A DNA stretch of 64,000 nt from JBNLAN01 sp050302175 (GTDB taxonomy: Bacteria; Pseudomonadota; Zetaproteobacteria; Mariprofundales; Mariprofundaceae): the NCBI GenBank assembly GCA_050302175.1, contig JBNLAN010000008.1, positions 81,620 through 145,619 on the forward strand, read 5' to 3'. The position numbers were made by a program, and so were the translations under genes. This document shows, piece after piece, positions 51,619 to 59,724 of the stretch. How positions within the stretch are numbered: the stretch's first letter is position 1; each line of letters opens with the position of its first letter. Under the pieces are notes generated by a model that saw only the letters and a program-made list of their open reading frames with translations, made no database searches and was not told the origin of the DNA.

Positions 51619-53230
51619 CAGGTAAAACTTCAGGAGGGGAAACACCGTCAAGGATCAGTTTGTATTCCAGAGCATCAACCAGTGCCTGGTAACTCGCATC
51701 GATAACATTGGTTGAAACGCCCACCGTTCCCCACTTATGAATTCCATCAGTAGATTCGATCAACACGCGAACCGCTGCACGTGTCGCTTTTGTTGTTGTC
51801 AATACTCGCACCTTGAAATCTGTAAGCCGCAACTCCGACAATGTCGGGTAACAATCTTGCAGCGCCCCTCGCAAGGCACTATCAATCGCATTAATTGGGC
51901 CGTTCCCGGAAGCTGCCGCACTTGAAACGCCTTCACCAACCTGCACCTTCACTGTCGCTTCCGATTCAGGTACACCTTCATGCCCCCGCTTCCTATCCAG
52001 CACGCTAAACTCTTCCAGTTCGAAAAAATGTGTAAATCGCCCTAAAGCCTTTAGCAGCAGCAAATGAAACGAAGCATCCGCCCCTTCGTAGGCAAACCCC
52101 TGATCCTCCATCGCCTTTACCCGGCGAATGGCTTCAACCACCACCGGATCGTTGGGGTCAAGATCGAGATCCAGCCCCATTTCAACCGACTTCACATGTA
52201 CCGTACTCTTCCCAGCCTGATCAGAAACCAGTATTCGCTGCTTGTTTCCGACCAAGCTGGGATTAATGTGCTCATACAGCCTTGAATCCTTACGAATTGC
52301 TGAAACATGAATGCCGCCTTTGTGCGCAAAGGCATTCAGGCCAACAAATGGCTGATGCTTCCATGGTAAGCGATTAGCCATTTCGTTTACAAAACGGGAA
52401 AGCGAGCCGAGTTGCTGCATCTTCGCATCACTCACTCCGCAATCCATCCCCATCTTGAGCTGCAGCACAGGAATAATGGAAACCAGGTTGGCATTACCGC
52501 AACGCTCACCAATCCCATTGATGGTTCCCTGCACATGTTTTGCCCCCACCCGGGCAGCCGCAAGCGAATTGGCAACAGCCAGCTCGCAATCATTGTGTGC
52601 ATGAACACCAATCGTGTTATTTGGGAACCGCTCAAGCATTGCCGATACCACACTTGCGATTCTGAATGGAATATTCCCTCCATTGGTATCACACAAAACC
52701 AAAGCGTCAGCACCTGCCACATGTGCAGCATCAAGCACCGCCAGGGCATATTCAGGATTATGGTGATAACCATCAAAAAAATGCTCCGCGTCGAAAAACA
52801 CGGTTTCGAAATGCTGCTTCAGAAACTCTACAGATTGATGCACAAGCTCGACATTCCGCTCCAGTTCAATACCAAGCGCTTTCGTCACATGCAAATCCCA
52901 GCTCTTGCCAAACACACATGCCGCATCAGCACCGCTCCTCACCAGGCGCAACAAGCCCTCATCCTTCGCTACTGCACGTTTAGGCCTTGCAGTACTACCA
53001 AATGCCACCAAGCGACTACGCTCCCACTTGCGCCCACGCATCAACTCAAAAAACCGGTCATCCTTCGGGCTACTGCCCGGCCAGCCGCCCTCGATCCAGT
53101 CCATTTCAAATTCGGCAAGCCTCTCGGCAATGCGCACCTTATCTTCAGCTGAAAAGTTGATTCCGGCCGTCTGCCCGCCATCACGCAGGGTTGTGTCGTA
53201 AATTTCAATATGGCTTGTAAGAGCGCGCAT
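51608..53230 (-). CDS. cimA: citramalate synthase
   Basis: 540 residues from the ATG at 53230, chosen by alignment of IEIYDTTLRDGGQ near the start; a 14-codon longer reading is unlikely. Long isopropylmalate-synthase-like enzyme with the HMGL TIM barrel (DTTLRDG, ALVLCDTNGG, VHAHNDCELAVANSLAAARV, VQGTINGIGERCGN) and a LeuA dimer domain (about 400-530) for feedback control. It makes citramalate from pyruvate and acetyl-CoA, the isoleucine route that then uses LeuCD. Length about 540 is typical of the CimA subgroup rather than LeuA. Confidence 0.93.
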   Translation of the reverse strand: MRALTSHIEIYDTTLRDGGQTAGINFSAEDKVRIAERLAEFEMDWIEGGWPGSSPKDDRFFELMRGRKWERSRLVAFGSTARPKRAVAKDEGLLRLVRSGADAACVFGKSWDLHVTKALGIELERNVELVHQSVEFLKQHFETVFFDAEHFFDGYHHNPEYALAVLDAAHVAGADALVLCDTNGGNIPFRIASVVSAMLERFPNNTIGVHAHNDCELAVANSLAAARVGAKHVQGTINGIGERCGNANLVSIIPVLQLKMGMDCGVSDAKMQQLGSLSRFVNEMANRLPWKHQPFVGLNAFAHKGGIHVSAIRKDSRLYEHINPSLVGNKQRILVSDQAGKSTVHVKSVEMGLDLDLDPNDPVVVEAIRRVKAMEDQGFAYEGADASFHLLLLKALGRFTHFFELEEFSVLDRKRGHEGVPESEATVKVQVGEGVSSAAASGNGPINAIDSALRGALQDCYPTLSELRLTDFKVRVLTTTKATRAAVRVLIESTDGIHKWGTVGVSTNVIDASYQALVDALEYKLILDGVSPPEVLPVTG

Positions 53231-53370
53231 GCCTTCGTTCCACTCCTGCCAGGCGCAATGCCTGAAAAACAACAGAAGCCGTCATTCCCGGTTTCTCATC
53301 GCTTTTCAGCCTATATACTACGCCTGATTGATATTGATATGAAGCCTGTTCACGAAATCTGGAGGCAATC

Positions 53371-54372
53371 ATGCGCGCCATCATTATAAAGCAACCGGGA
53401 GAGCCTGAAGTGCTCCTGCAAGCCGATATCAGCACACCCACCATTTGCATGGAAACAGACATGCTGGTGCGCGTTCTCGCCGCCGGAGTCAATCCAATCG
53501 ACACCAAGTTACGTAGTCGCGGCACCTACTTTCCCGACGATATGCCCGCCATACTCGGCTGTGACGGTGCCGGCACTGTTGAGGCTATAGGAGCGGGCGT
53601 GAAGCACTTTAAGCCTGGCGATGCCGTTTATTATTGCTACGGAGGCATTGGGCAAAAAGATACCGGCAACTATGCTGAATACGCACTTATCGATTCGAAT
53701 TTCGCCGCAAAAAAACCGGAGTCAATCGATTTCAACCATGCCGCAGCCGCGCCGCTGGTGCTGATCACTGCGTGGGAATCGCTTTTTGACCGGGCGCATT
53801 TGCAAAGCAACCAAAGGGTGCTAATCCACGCAGGCGCAGGCGGAGTAGGGCATGTGGCTATTCAACTCGCGAAAATCGCAGGGGCGGAGGTCGCGACAAC
53901 CATCAGCACCCCGGAAAAGGCGGAATTTGTTAAAACACTGGGCGCCGACCTTATCATCAATTATAGAGAACAGAATTTTGCAGATGCCGTACTTGAATGG
54001 ACTGGCGGCGGAGGTGTTGATGTCGTTTTTGATACCGTAGGAGGCAACACATTCAAGCAGAGCATTCCTGCCACTCGCTTTTACGGCGACATCGTCACGA
54101 TCCTGCAGATACCCGACAACACCGACTGGAAAACCGCTCGCCTGAGGAATTTACGTATCAGTCAGGAGCTGATGCTCTCCCCCATGCTGTATGGTCTGCA
54201 TGACGCAGGTGCGCATCATGCCGCCATTCTTGAACAATGCGCGCAACTCATCGATGAAGGCAAGCTGATGATTTATATCGATGAGATACTGCCGCTCGAA
54301 GAAGCTGCAGAGGCCCACCGCCTGATTGAACGAGGTGAAATTGCCGGTAAAATCGTGCTGAGTATCAGTTAA
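53371..54372 (+). CDS. MDR-family NADPH:quinone oxidoreductase-like protein
   Basis: 333 residues. GroES-like domain (about 1-120: RAIIIKQPGEPEVL, GVNPIDTKLRSRGTYFP, ILGCDGAGTVEAIGAGV) and Rossmann domain with HAGAGGVGHVAIQLAK (NADPH site) and VFDTVGG. No zinc-ligand Cys/His set is seen, so it belongs to the quinone-reductase/zeta-crystallin side of the family. Substrate unknown. It stands alone, divergent from cimA. Confidence 0.88.
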   Translation: MRAIIIKQPGEPEVLLQADISTPTICMETDMLVRVLAAGVNPIDTKLRSRGTYFPDDMPAILGCDGAGTVEAIGAGVKHFKPGDAVYYCYGGIGQKDTGNYAEYALIDSNFAAKKPESIDFNHAAAAPLVLITAWESLFDRAHLQSNQRVLIHAGAGGVGHVAIQLAKIAGAEVATTISTPEKAEFVKTLGADLIINYREQNFADAVLEWTGGGGVDVVFDTVGGNTFKQSIPATRFYGDIVTILQIPDNTDWKTARLRNLRISQELMLSPMLYGLHDAGAHHAAILEQCAQLIDEGKLMIYIDEILPLEEAAEAHRLIERGEIAGKIVLSIS

Positions 54373-54418
54373 AACGCCTGCGATTCTTATCTCCAGCCCG
54401 GAGGCCAGGCGCCGGCTT

Positions 54419-55099
54419 TTACTGCTCCGCCGCGGGTGCTGATACGGCAGGCTCGACTGCCGACTGCCGGGTCAACTGCTCCTCAACTGCTGAAAACACT
54501 TCTTCGGATAATTTGCGCTTCAGCGGCTTATTAACCCAGTGGTTGTTTGTATAGATCTGCCCAAGCGAGTGCACATCCAGCCGGGTTGCCTTGCCTTCCT
54601 GCAAACGCAATACCCGCACCACAAAGCGGTAACGTGTTGGATTACTACCTGCGCCAAACAGATTCATTCCTGTATTAATCAGGCTTGAATTATTCGAATT
54701 CTTGCGCACCCAATCGGTGGTGATGGTACCGCTTGCCGAGTCCACGCTCTGCACCGGCAGATTCATGCTTATCATGGCATCGACAACCGCCGAAAATACC
54801 TGCCCTACGTCCTGCTTATAGGCCCGCGAATCCAGCCCGACCTGCGCACCGGAAACCATCTCCCGTGTCGCCTGCGGCATTTCGGAAGTACCAATCGCTG
54901 ATGCATTTGGAACCTGCACCTCACCGCGCAACTCCGGCGGCACATCCAGTGGCGGGCGACTGGCAGCCTTTGCCTCTACATTTGAAGAGGGCTGTTGCTT
55001 GGAATTATTCTCCTCGACCGGCCACCAGAGCTGCGTATCGGCACAGGCTGACAATAAGACAGGCAGAATCACAAAAGGAATCAGGAACAGCTTTTTCAT
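54419..55099 (-). CDS. BamC-like / DUF3576-type lipoprotein
   Basis: 226 residues. The lipobox Leu-Leu-Ser-Ala-Cys places Cys at residue 19. A disordered Ser/Gln/Pro-rich linker with LDVPPELRGEVQVPN (the BamC-type Pro-Pro-Asp/Glu-Leu motif) runs to about residue 95. A single helix-grip-like domain follows (about 95-205), with VGQVFSAVVDAMISMNLPVQSV, SGTITTDWV, and YRFVVRVLRLQEG. BamC has two such domains, this has one, so it may be a BamC variant or a DUF3576 protein. It lies downstream of cyc2 behind a strong terminator. Confidence 0.7.
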   Translation of the reverse strand: MKKLFLIPFVILPVLLSACADTQLWWPVEENNSKQQPSSNVEAKAASRPPLDVPPELRGEVQVPNASAIGTSEMPQATREMVSGAQVGLDSRAYKQDVGQVFSAVVDAMISMNLPVQSVDSASGTITTDWVRKNSNNSSLINTGMNLFGAGSNPTRYRFVVRVLRLQEGKATRLDVHSLGQIYTNNHWVNKPLKRKLSEEVFSAVEEQLTRQSAVEPAVSAPAAEQ

Positions 55100-55174
55100 A
55101 GGGCGTGCATTCCAGCCGCAACCGGCTGAGGAGTCAAGGATATTACGCCATATTCAATGATCTATATATAGAAC

Positions 55175-55207
55175 AGAAAAAAGAAGGGGAGCTTTCGCTC
55201 CCCTTCC
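55175..55207 (-). terminator. strong Rho-independent terminator after cyc2
   Basis: Minus strand: perfect 10-bp stem GAAGGGGAGC / GCTCCCCTTC closed by a GAAA tetraloop, followed by TTTTTT. It is one of the strongest terminators in the window and makes cyc2 a single-gene transcript. Confidence 0.93.
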
Positions 55208-55245
55208 GACTCAAACACGTTCCGTGTTGCGGAACGAAGCGCTCA

Positions 55246-56508
55246 TTACATGAGGGCTTCGATATCCAGCAGCCAGGTGTTGTTTTTGTTACCAGAAACA
55301 AAGTTAACGCCTGTGGTGCTGCTATTGGTCAGAGCAACCACGAAGTTCTGAGCAAGCTCATATTCAGCGCCGAACAGCATGGTCTTAGCCTTGGCAACAG
55401 TTGCGCCAACAGCGCCGTTATCCATCACACCGTAACCCAGAATGGCAACAACGTTGTGCAGTGGCTTCACAGTAGCACGCGCTGAGTAACCCTTCAGGTC
55501 AGTCGTAGCCAGGTTATACAGATTCACCTCAGTAGCAGTTGAAGCCTTGGCAGTAGCATAGTCAGCATAGAAGCCGAGCTGTACATCGCCAACGCCACCC
55601 TGTACCTGTACGTCAACAAACTGCTTCTTCATCTTCAGTGCAGTTACGCCAACCAAAAGACCAGCTGCAGGAGCACCAGGTGCATTCAGAGCAGCGATGG
55701 TAGTTGCATTACCGGTACCACCGTTAACGTAACCAACACCAACGCCGAGCTCCCAACCACCGAACTCAGGGGTTACGAAAGCACGTACAAGCGGAGCCAG
55801 CTTGAAGCCAGTATCAACGCCACCCAGAGCAGCAGAATCACTGATCAGGCCAACTGAAGCGTTGAACATGTCGTTTGCAGCCCAAAGAGCAACACCGCCA
55901 GTACCGGTCAGGGAACCGATGGTGTTAACAGCAGAGATCGACTTACCCTGCAGCATACCGCCGTGCTGGCCGAATACACTAGAGGTTTCCATACCAGCGG
56001 TTTCACCGAAACCGGAGTTATAGATCGAAAGACCGGCCTTCATGCCGCCCAGGTCATAGGAGTTGATCATCTGGAAGTTAGCAAAACCACCGCCAACACC
56101 AAAACCAATCTCAATAAAAGCACCCATGTTGCTGGTTACACGACCTGCAATCAGAAGCACCTGGTCAGCAGGAATGGTAGCACCCTTGGTAGTGGTAGAA
56201 ACACCAGCAGTGGTAACCTTAGCGCTGCTGAACTGCGGACGCAGAACAACTGAAGCGTTCAACGAAGATGGGATCGACAGACCATCATCTTCAACCAGAG
56301 CCTGCTCACCAACATCGGTGAAGCCGGAGTATTTGAACGAACGACCAAAAGCACTCAGAGTTGGAAAGCTCTGGAAGTGGCAAGAAAGGCAAGCAGCGCC
56401 AGTCTGACGTGCGAATGCCGGAATTGCTTCAGCTGACTGAGGTGCAACCGCGATAGCGGAAACAGCAGCGACAGCGAAAGCAGCAGCAGAAAAAATCATC
56501 TTTTTCAT
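55246..56508 (-). CDS. cyc2: Cyc2-type fused monoheme cytochrome-porin, candidate Fe(II) oxidase
   Basis: 420 residues from the ATG at 56508, the first start that gives a signal peptide (Met-Lys-Lys...Ser-Ala-Glu-Ala, cut after residue 28) and has AGAGG upstream; a 35-codon longer reading is rejected. The mature protein begins Ile-Pro-Ala-Phe-Ala-Arg-Gln-Thr-Gly with one heme site C40-L-S-C43-H44, then FQSFPTLSAFGRSFKYSG. This is the conserved cytochrome head of Cyc2. Residues about 80-420 are a beta-rich, Gly/Ala-rich porin of about 16 strands. Cyc2 sits in the outer membrane and is thought to take electrons from Fe(II) outside. It ends in Met, not the usual Phe. Codon choice is strongly biased to GCT, GGT, CGT and GTT, unlike neighbours. 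Confidence 0.88.
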   Translation of the reverse strand: MKKMIFSAAAFAVAAVSAIAVAPQSAEAIPAFARQTGAACLSCHFQSFPTLSAFGRSFKYSGFTDVGEQALVEDDGLSIPSSLNASVVLRPQFSSAKVTTAGVSTTTKGATIPADQVLLIAGRVTSNMGAFIEIGFGVGGGFANFQMINSYDLGGMKAGLSIYNSGFGETAGMETSSVFGQHGGMLQGKSISAVNTIGSLTGTGGVALWAANDMFNASVGLISDSAALGGVDTGFKLAPLVRAFVTPEFGGWELGVGVGYVNGGTGNATTIAALNAPGAPAAGLLVGVTALKMKKQFVDVQVQGGVGDVQLGFYADYATAKASTATEVNLYNLATTDLKGYSARATVKPLHNVVAILGYGVMDNGAVGATVAKAKTMLFGAEYELAQNFVVALTNSSTTGVNFVSGNKNNTWLLDIEALM

Positions 56509-56654
56509 GTGTTGATATCCTCTCGATAAGATTTGGCCCGTAGGCCAGTTAATAATAAATCGTCTCCCCTTGTTGTCCTGTGCGTTTCCCTTCGACCTGC
56601 CGCCAGCCATCAAATGCAGCCGGTTTGGCAGAGAAAATTACACAGCCCTTACGA

Positions 56655-56696
56655 GTTGACTGCGCAACAGTGCGTGACATATCGCACAGCGTCAAC
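56655..56696. promoter_or_regulatory. nested inverted repeats upstream of cyc2
   Basis: GTTGAC at one end and GTCAAC at the other flank an inner GTGCG-N8-CGCAC dyad (about 56671-56688). They lie 150-190 bp upstream of the cyc2 start and next to the 8-bp dyad at 56698. Role as operator is inference. Confidence 0.4.
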
Positions 56697-56697
56697 A

Positions 56698-56718
56698 TGA
56701 CACACCCGCCGTGTGTCA
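56698..56718. promoter_or_regulatory. perfect 8-5-8 palindrome upstream of cyc2
   Basis: TGACACAC-N5-GTGTGTCA, a perfect dyad in the 289-bp spacer between the divergent cyc2 and gshA genes. Form and size resemble a dimeric regulator site (TGACA...TGTCA half-sites). No specific regulator can be named. Confidence 0.55.
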
Positions 56719-56797
56719 TTTTGCAACACATCTGTTTCCTTATTATTCCCGAAAAGTTGCGTCGCTCCGCAGATGGCTTTCCTTAATCAAGGCGCCT

Positions 56798-58153
56798 ATG
56801 CTGCGTCACATGCAGGATCGTATCGCGCACCAGAACCTTACCGATTATTTTGCCAGCGGCTGCAAACCGGCAGAGCGCTGGCGCATCGGCACAGAACACG
56901 AAAAAATCGGTTTTTGCACCGAAACGCTTCGCCCCATTCCGTACGAAGGCAAAAAGAGCATCCGCGCCCTGCTCGAAAAACTCGCCACCGATGACTGGCA
57001 GCTCTCTTATGAAAATGAGTTCCCCATCGCACTCTGGCGCGGGGATGCATCGATTACTCTCGAACCCGGCGGCCAGCTGGAGCTCTCCGGCGCACCACTC
57101 TCCAGCATCCATGCGACCTGCCGCGAAACTTCCGAGCACCTTGCCTCGCTGCGCAGGGTGGCGGACGAACTCGGTATCGCCTTTCTTGGCCTCGGCTTCC
57201 AGCCCTTGTGGCCGCAGCAGGATATCCCCTGGATGCCCAAACAACGATACGCGCTTATGAAAGAATATATGCCGAAGGTCGGCGCACACGGACTGGATAT
57301 GATGCTGCGCACCGCCACCGTACAGGCCAATCTCGACTACGCCTCGGAAGCCGATATGGCGAAAAAGATGCGCGTTGCCGCCTGCCTGCAGCCGCTGGTC
57401 ACAGCCCTGTTTGCCGCTTCACCCTTTGTGGATGGCAAACCCTCGGGCTACCTCTCCTGGCGCAGCCGCTGCTGGGAAGATACCGACCCGGCCCGCACCG
57501 GCATCCCTGCTTTTATATTCAAAGACAAGTTCGGTTTCGAGGATTACGCCGAATGGGCGCTGGATGCGCCGATGTATTTCGTGATCCGCGACAAGCATTA
57601 CATCAACTGCTCCGGCGAGAGCTTCAGGGACTTCCTCGATGGCAAGCTGGCATCACTCCCCGGCGAGCGACCAACCATGGCTGACTGGGAGCTGCATCTT
57701 TCGACACTTTTCCCGGATGTGCGCCTGAAAAGCTACCTCGAGATGCGCGGTGCCGACTCCGGGGCCTGGCCGTGGATCTGCGCGCTACCTGCCCTCTGGA
57801 AAGGTTTGCTTTATGATGACGCATCTCTTGAATCGGCATGGAGCATGGTGGAAAGCTGGACACATACGGAAGTGCTCGCACTCCGGCATGTAATACCAAA
57901 GCAGGCGCTTACCACTGCATTCCGCGACACCACTGTGAGAGCGCTCTGCCACCGAATGCTGGAAATCGCCAAAGCAGGTCTTGAGCGACTGGACACCTAC
58001 GACACATCCGAAACCAACGAGAGTAAATTTTTAGCGCCATTGGAGCGCTCCGTCGAAACGGGGCTCACTCAAGCCGACCTCTGGCTTGCCGCCTACCATG
58101 GCGACTGGAAGGAGGACATCCGCCGCCTGTTCATTGAGGCGATGCACCCCTGA
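56798..58153 (+). CDS. gshA: glutamate-cysteine ligase (plant/alphaproteobacterial type)
   Basis: 451 residues from the ATG at 56798 (AAGG upstream; 56810 is the alternative). First step of glutathione synthesis. Motifs: ERWRIGTEHEKIGF opening the core, FPIALWRGDASITLEPGGQLELSG in parts, GLGFQPLWPQQDIPWMPKQRY, TATVQANLDYASEADM, and SGAWPWICALPALWKGLLYD. This is the GCS type of plants, alphaproteobacteria and some others, unrelated in detail to the YbdK-like gene at 34156. gshB is not in the window. Divergent from cyc2. Confidence 0.93.
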   Translation: MLRHMQDRIAHQNLTDYFASGCKPAERWRIGTEHEKIGFCTETLRPIPYEGKKSIRALLEKLATDDWQLSYENEFPIALWRGDASITLEPGGQLELSGAPLSSIHATCRETSEHLASLRRVADELGIAFLGLGFQPLWPQQDIPWMPKQRYALMKEYMPKVGAHGLDMMLRTATVQANLDYASEADMAKKMRVAACLQPLVTALFAASPFVDGKPSGYLSWRSRCWEDTDPARTGIPAFIFKDKFGFEDYAEWALDAPMYFVIRDKHYINCSGESFRDFLDGKLASLPGERPTMADWELHLSTLFPDVRLKSYLEMRGADSGAWPWICALPALWKGLLYDDASLESAWSMVESWTHTEVLALRHVIPKQALTTAFRDTTVRALCHRMLEIAKAGLERLDTYDTSETNESKFLAPLERSVETGLTQADLWLAAYHGDWKEDIRRLFIEAMHP

Positions 58154-58162
58154 CCCTGAATA

Positions 58163-58522
58163 TCAGACCTGCATCAACTCGATGGTATTGCCATCAGGAT
58201 CGCGGCAAAAGATCGCCGCACGACCCGAGCGACTTCTGGCATATTGAATAGCTGCCGCATCCAGCCGGCTTGCCAACGCCTCCACATCGGCTACGCCCAG
58301 CGCTATATGCCGATCCCGACCGCCATGCGCGGGAAGCTCACATCCGGCATACGGATTCGGCAACTGCATCAGATGAATCTGCCCACCACCATCCAGCGCA
58401 TAAAAAATACCCGGAAATCCAAGATCAGGGCGTAGCGCCGGTTCAAGCTGCAGCACCTCTTCGTAAAAAGCCGCCGAGCGCTCCAGATCGCTCACCAGTA
58501 TCCCCACATGTATCAGTTTCAT
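58163..58522 (-). CDS. VOC-family (glyoxalase/bleomycin-resistance-like) protein
   Basis: 119 residues, one VOC fold of two beta-alpha-beta-beta-beta modules. LIHVGILVSDLERSAAFYEEVL gives the first metal His, GGQIHLMQLPNP the second-strand ligand region, DRHIALGVADVEAL the next His, and CRDPDGNTIELMQ the C-terminal Glu. It may be a small glyoxalase-like enzyme; the substrate is unknown. It faces gshA (convergent, 9 bp apart). Confidence 0.82.
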   Translation of the reverse strand: MKLIHVGILVSDLERSAAFYEEVLQLEPALRPDLGFPGIFYALDGGGQIHLMQLPNPYAGCELPAHGGRDRHIALGVADVEALASRLDAAAIQYARSRSGRAAIFCRDPDGNTIELMQV

Positions 58523-58586
58523 CGTATCTCCTTACCCAAAACAATCATTGTCCGTTTCGCCTCTTCCTGCAACAATCCGCCCCCCT

Positions 58587-59453
58587 ATGACTACCGCAAC
58601 TGCAAAGATACTCGACGGCAAAGCGCTCTCAGCCCGCATGCGCGAAGCCATGCAGCAAGAGACCAAAGAGCTCGCTGCCAAGCATGGCCGCCCACCGGGA
58701 TTGGCGGTAATTATCGTCGGCCAAGACCCTGCTTCGCAGATTTACGTCAACAGCAAGAAAAAGGCCTGTGAAAATGTCGGAGTCCGCTCATTCTCCTGGG
58801 AACTCGAGGAGACGACATCCCAGCAGCATCTCTTGGGGATGATCACCGAGCTGAATAGCGATCCGCGCGTCGATGGTATCCTGGTGCAACTACCGGTACC
58901 CGACCACATCAATCCACAGTTGATTATCGAAACCATCTCGCCTTCCAAGGATGTCGATGGCTTTCACCCCTACAATCTCGGCCGGCTGGCCGCCCGCAAA
59001 CCCGGATTGCGCTCCTGCACACCGTTCGGCTGCATGCAACTTTTGGCCGAGACCGGCGAAAGTCTGAAAGGCAAGGAGGCGGTCATTGTCGGTGCCTCGA
59101 ATATCGTCGGTCGCCCGATGGCCCTAGAGTTATTACTGGCTGGGGCCACCGTTACTGTCACTCACCGTTTTACCCAGGACCTAAAAGCCCATGTCGAGCG
59201 CGCTGATATCGTCGTTGCCGCCGCCGGCAAACCGGGGCTAGTGAATGGCGAATGGATCAAGCCGAGGGCAACAGTTATCGATGTCGGCATGAATCGGCTG
59301 GAGAACGGCACCCTGGTCGGCGATGTCGATTTCGATATCGCCAAAAAGCGAGCCGGTTGGATCACGCCGGTACCCGGTGGTGTCGGCCCCATGACCATCA
59401 CCATGCTGTTGCACAACACCATCCAGGCATTTCGCGCCCACGTAGGAGATTAG
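58587..59453 (+). CDS. folD: methylenetetrahydrofolate dehydrogenase / cyclohydrolase
   Basis: 288 residues from the ATG at 58587; a 13-codon longer reading is not supported, and neither has a clear ribosome site. Interconverts methylene-, methenyl- and formyl-THF. Motifs: LDGKALSARMREAM, GQDPASQIYVNSKKKACENVGV (catalytic Tyr/Lys), VQLPVPDHI, DVDGFHPYNLGRLA, IVGASNIVGRPMALELL, and TPVPGGVGPMTITMLLHNT. Its stop codon's last base is the first base of the MITE-like repeat. Confidence 0.96.
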   Translation: MTTATAKILDGKALSARMREAMQQETKELAAKHGRPPGLAVIIVGQDPASQIYVNSKKKACENVGVRSFSWELEETTSQQHLLGMITELNSDPRVDGILVQLPVPDHINPQLIIETISPSKDVDGFHPYNLGRLAARKPGLRSCTPFGCMQLLAETGESLKGKEAVIVGASNIVGRPMALELLLAGATVTVTHRFTQDLKAHVERADIVVAAAGKPGLVNGEWIKPRATVIDVGMNRLENGTLVGDVDFDIAKKRAGWITPVPGGVGPMTITMLLHNTIQAFRAHVGD

Positions 59454-59720
59454 GGCCTTGTTAATACAGGTTTTGACTGAAGCGCTGCTGAGCCAAATGA
59501 GGCCAGTCAAGGCGCAAGGAGTGAAGTTTGATGTATTCAAATAAACGACGAGCAACGCTGGATGGCCTCACTTGGAACGCATCCCTGCGGGGAATGCCAT
59601 TTTTGCGTGCAGCTGCGTTATTTTTCACTAATGTGCGTTCAGTACATTGCGCTCAAAATGCCTTGCCACACATCAAAAATGGCGATTCCGTTACAGCCAA
59701 AACCTGTATTAACAAGGCCC
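59453..59720. mobile_element. MITE-like element with perfect 23-bp terminal inverted repeats
   Basis: 268 bp between folD and gcvT. The ends are perfect 23-bp inverted repeats (59453-59475 and 59698-59720), beginning GGGCCTTGTTAATACAG. Inside are TGAGGCCA (59498-59505) / TGGCCTCA (59563-59570) and GCCATTTTTG (59596-59605) / CAAAAATGGC (59674-59683), so it can fold into nested hairpins. It has no transposase and no reliable reading frame, and no clear target duplication. The TIR start resembles IS5-family ends such as that of IS903 (GGCTTTGTT), an inference. It separates folD from gcvT. Confidence 0.8.
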
Positions 59721-59724
59721 CGGC

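Noticed and set aside
56640..56690. -35/-10 search for the cyc2 promoter
   Set aside because: TTGACG and TTGCGC boxes occur, but no -10 at an acceptable spacing could be found with confidence.
59457..59724. Possible glycine riboswitch before gcvT
   Set aside because: The spacer is the MITE-like repeat with terminal inverted repeats, and I see no paired glycine-aptamer cores.
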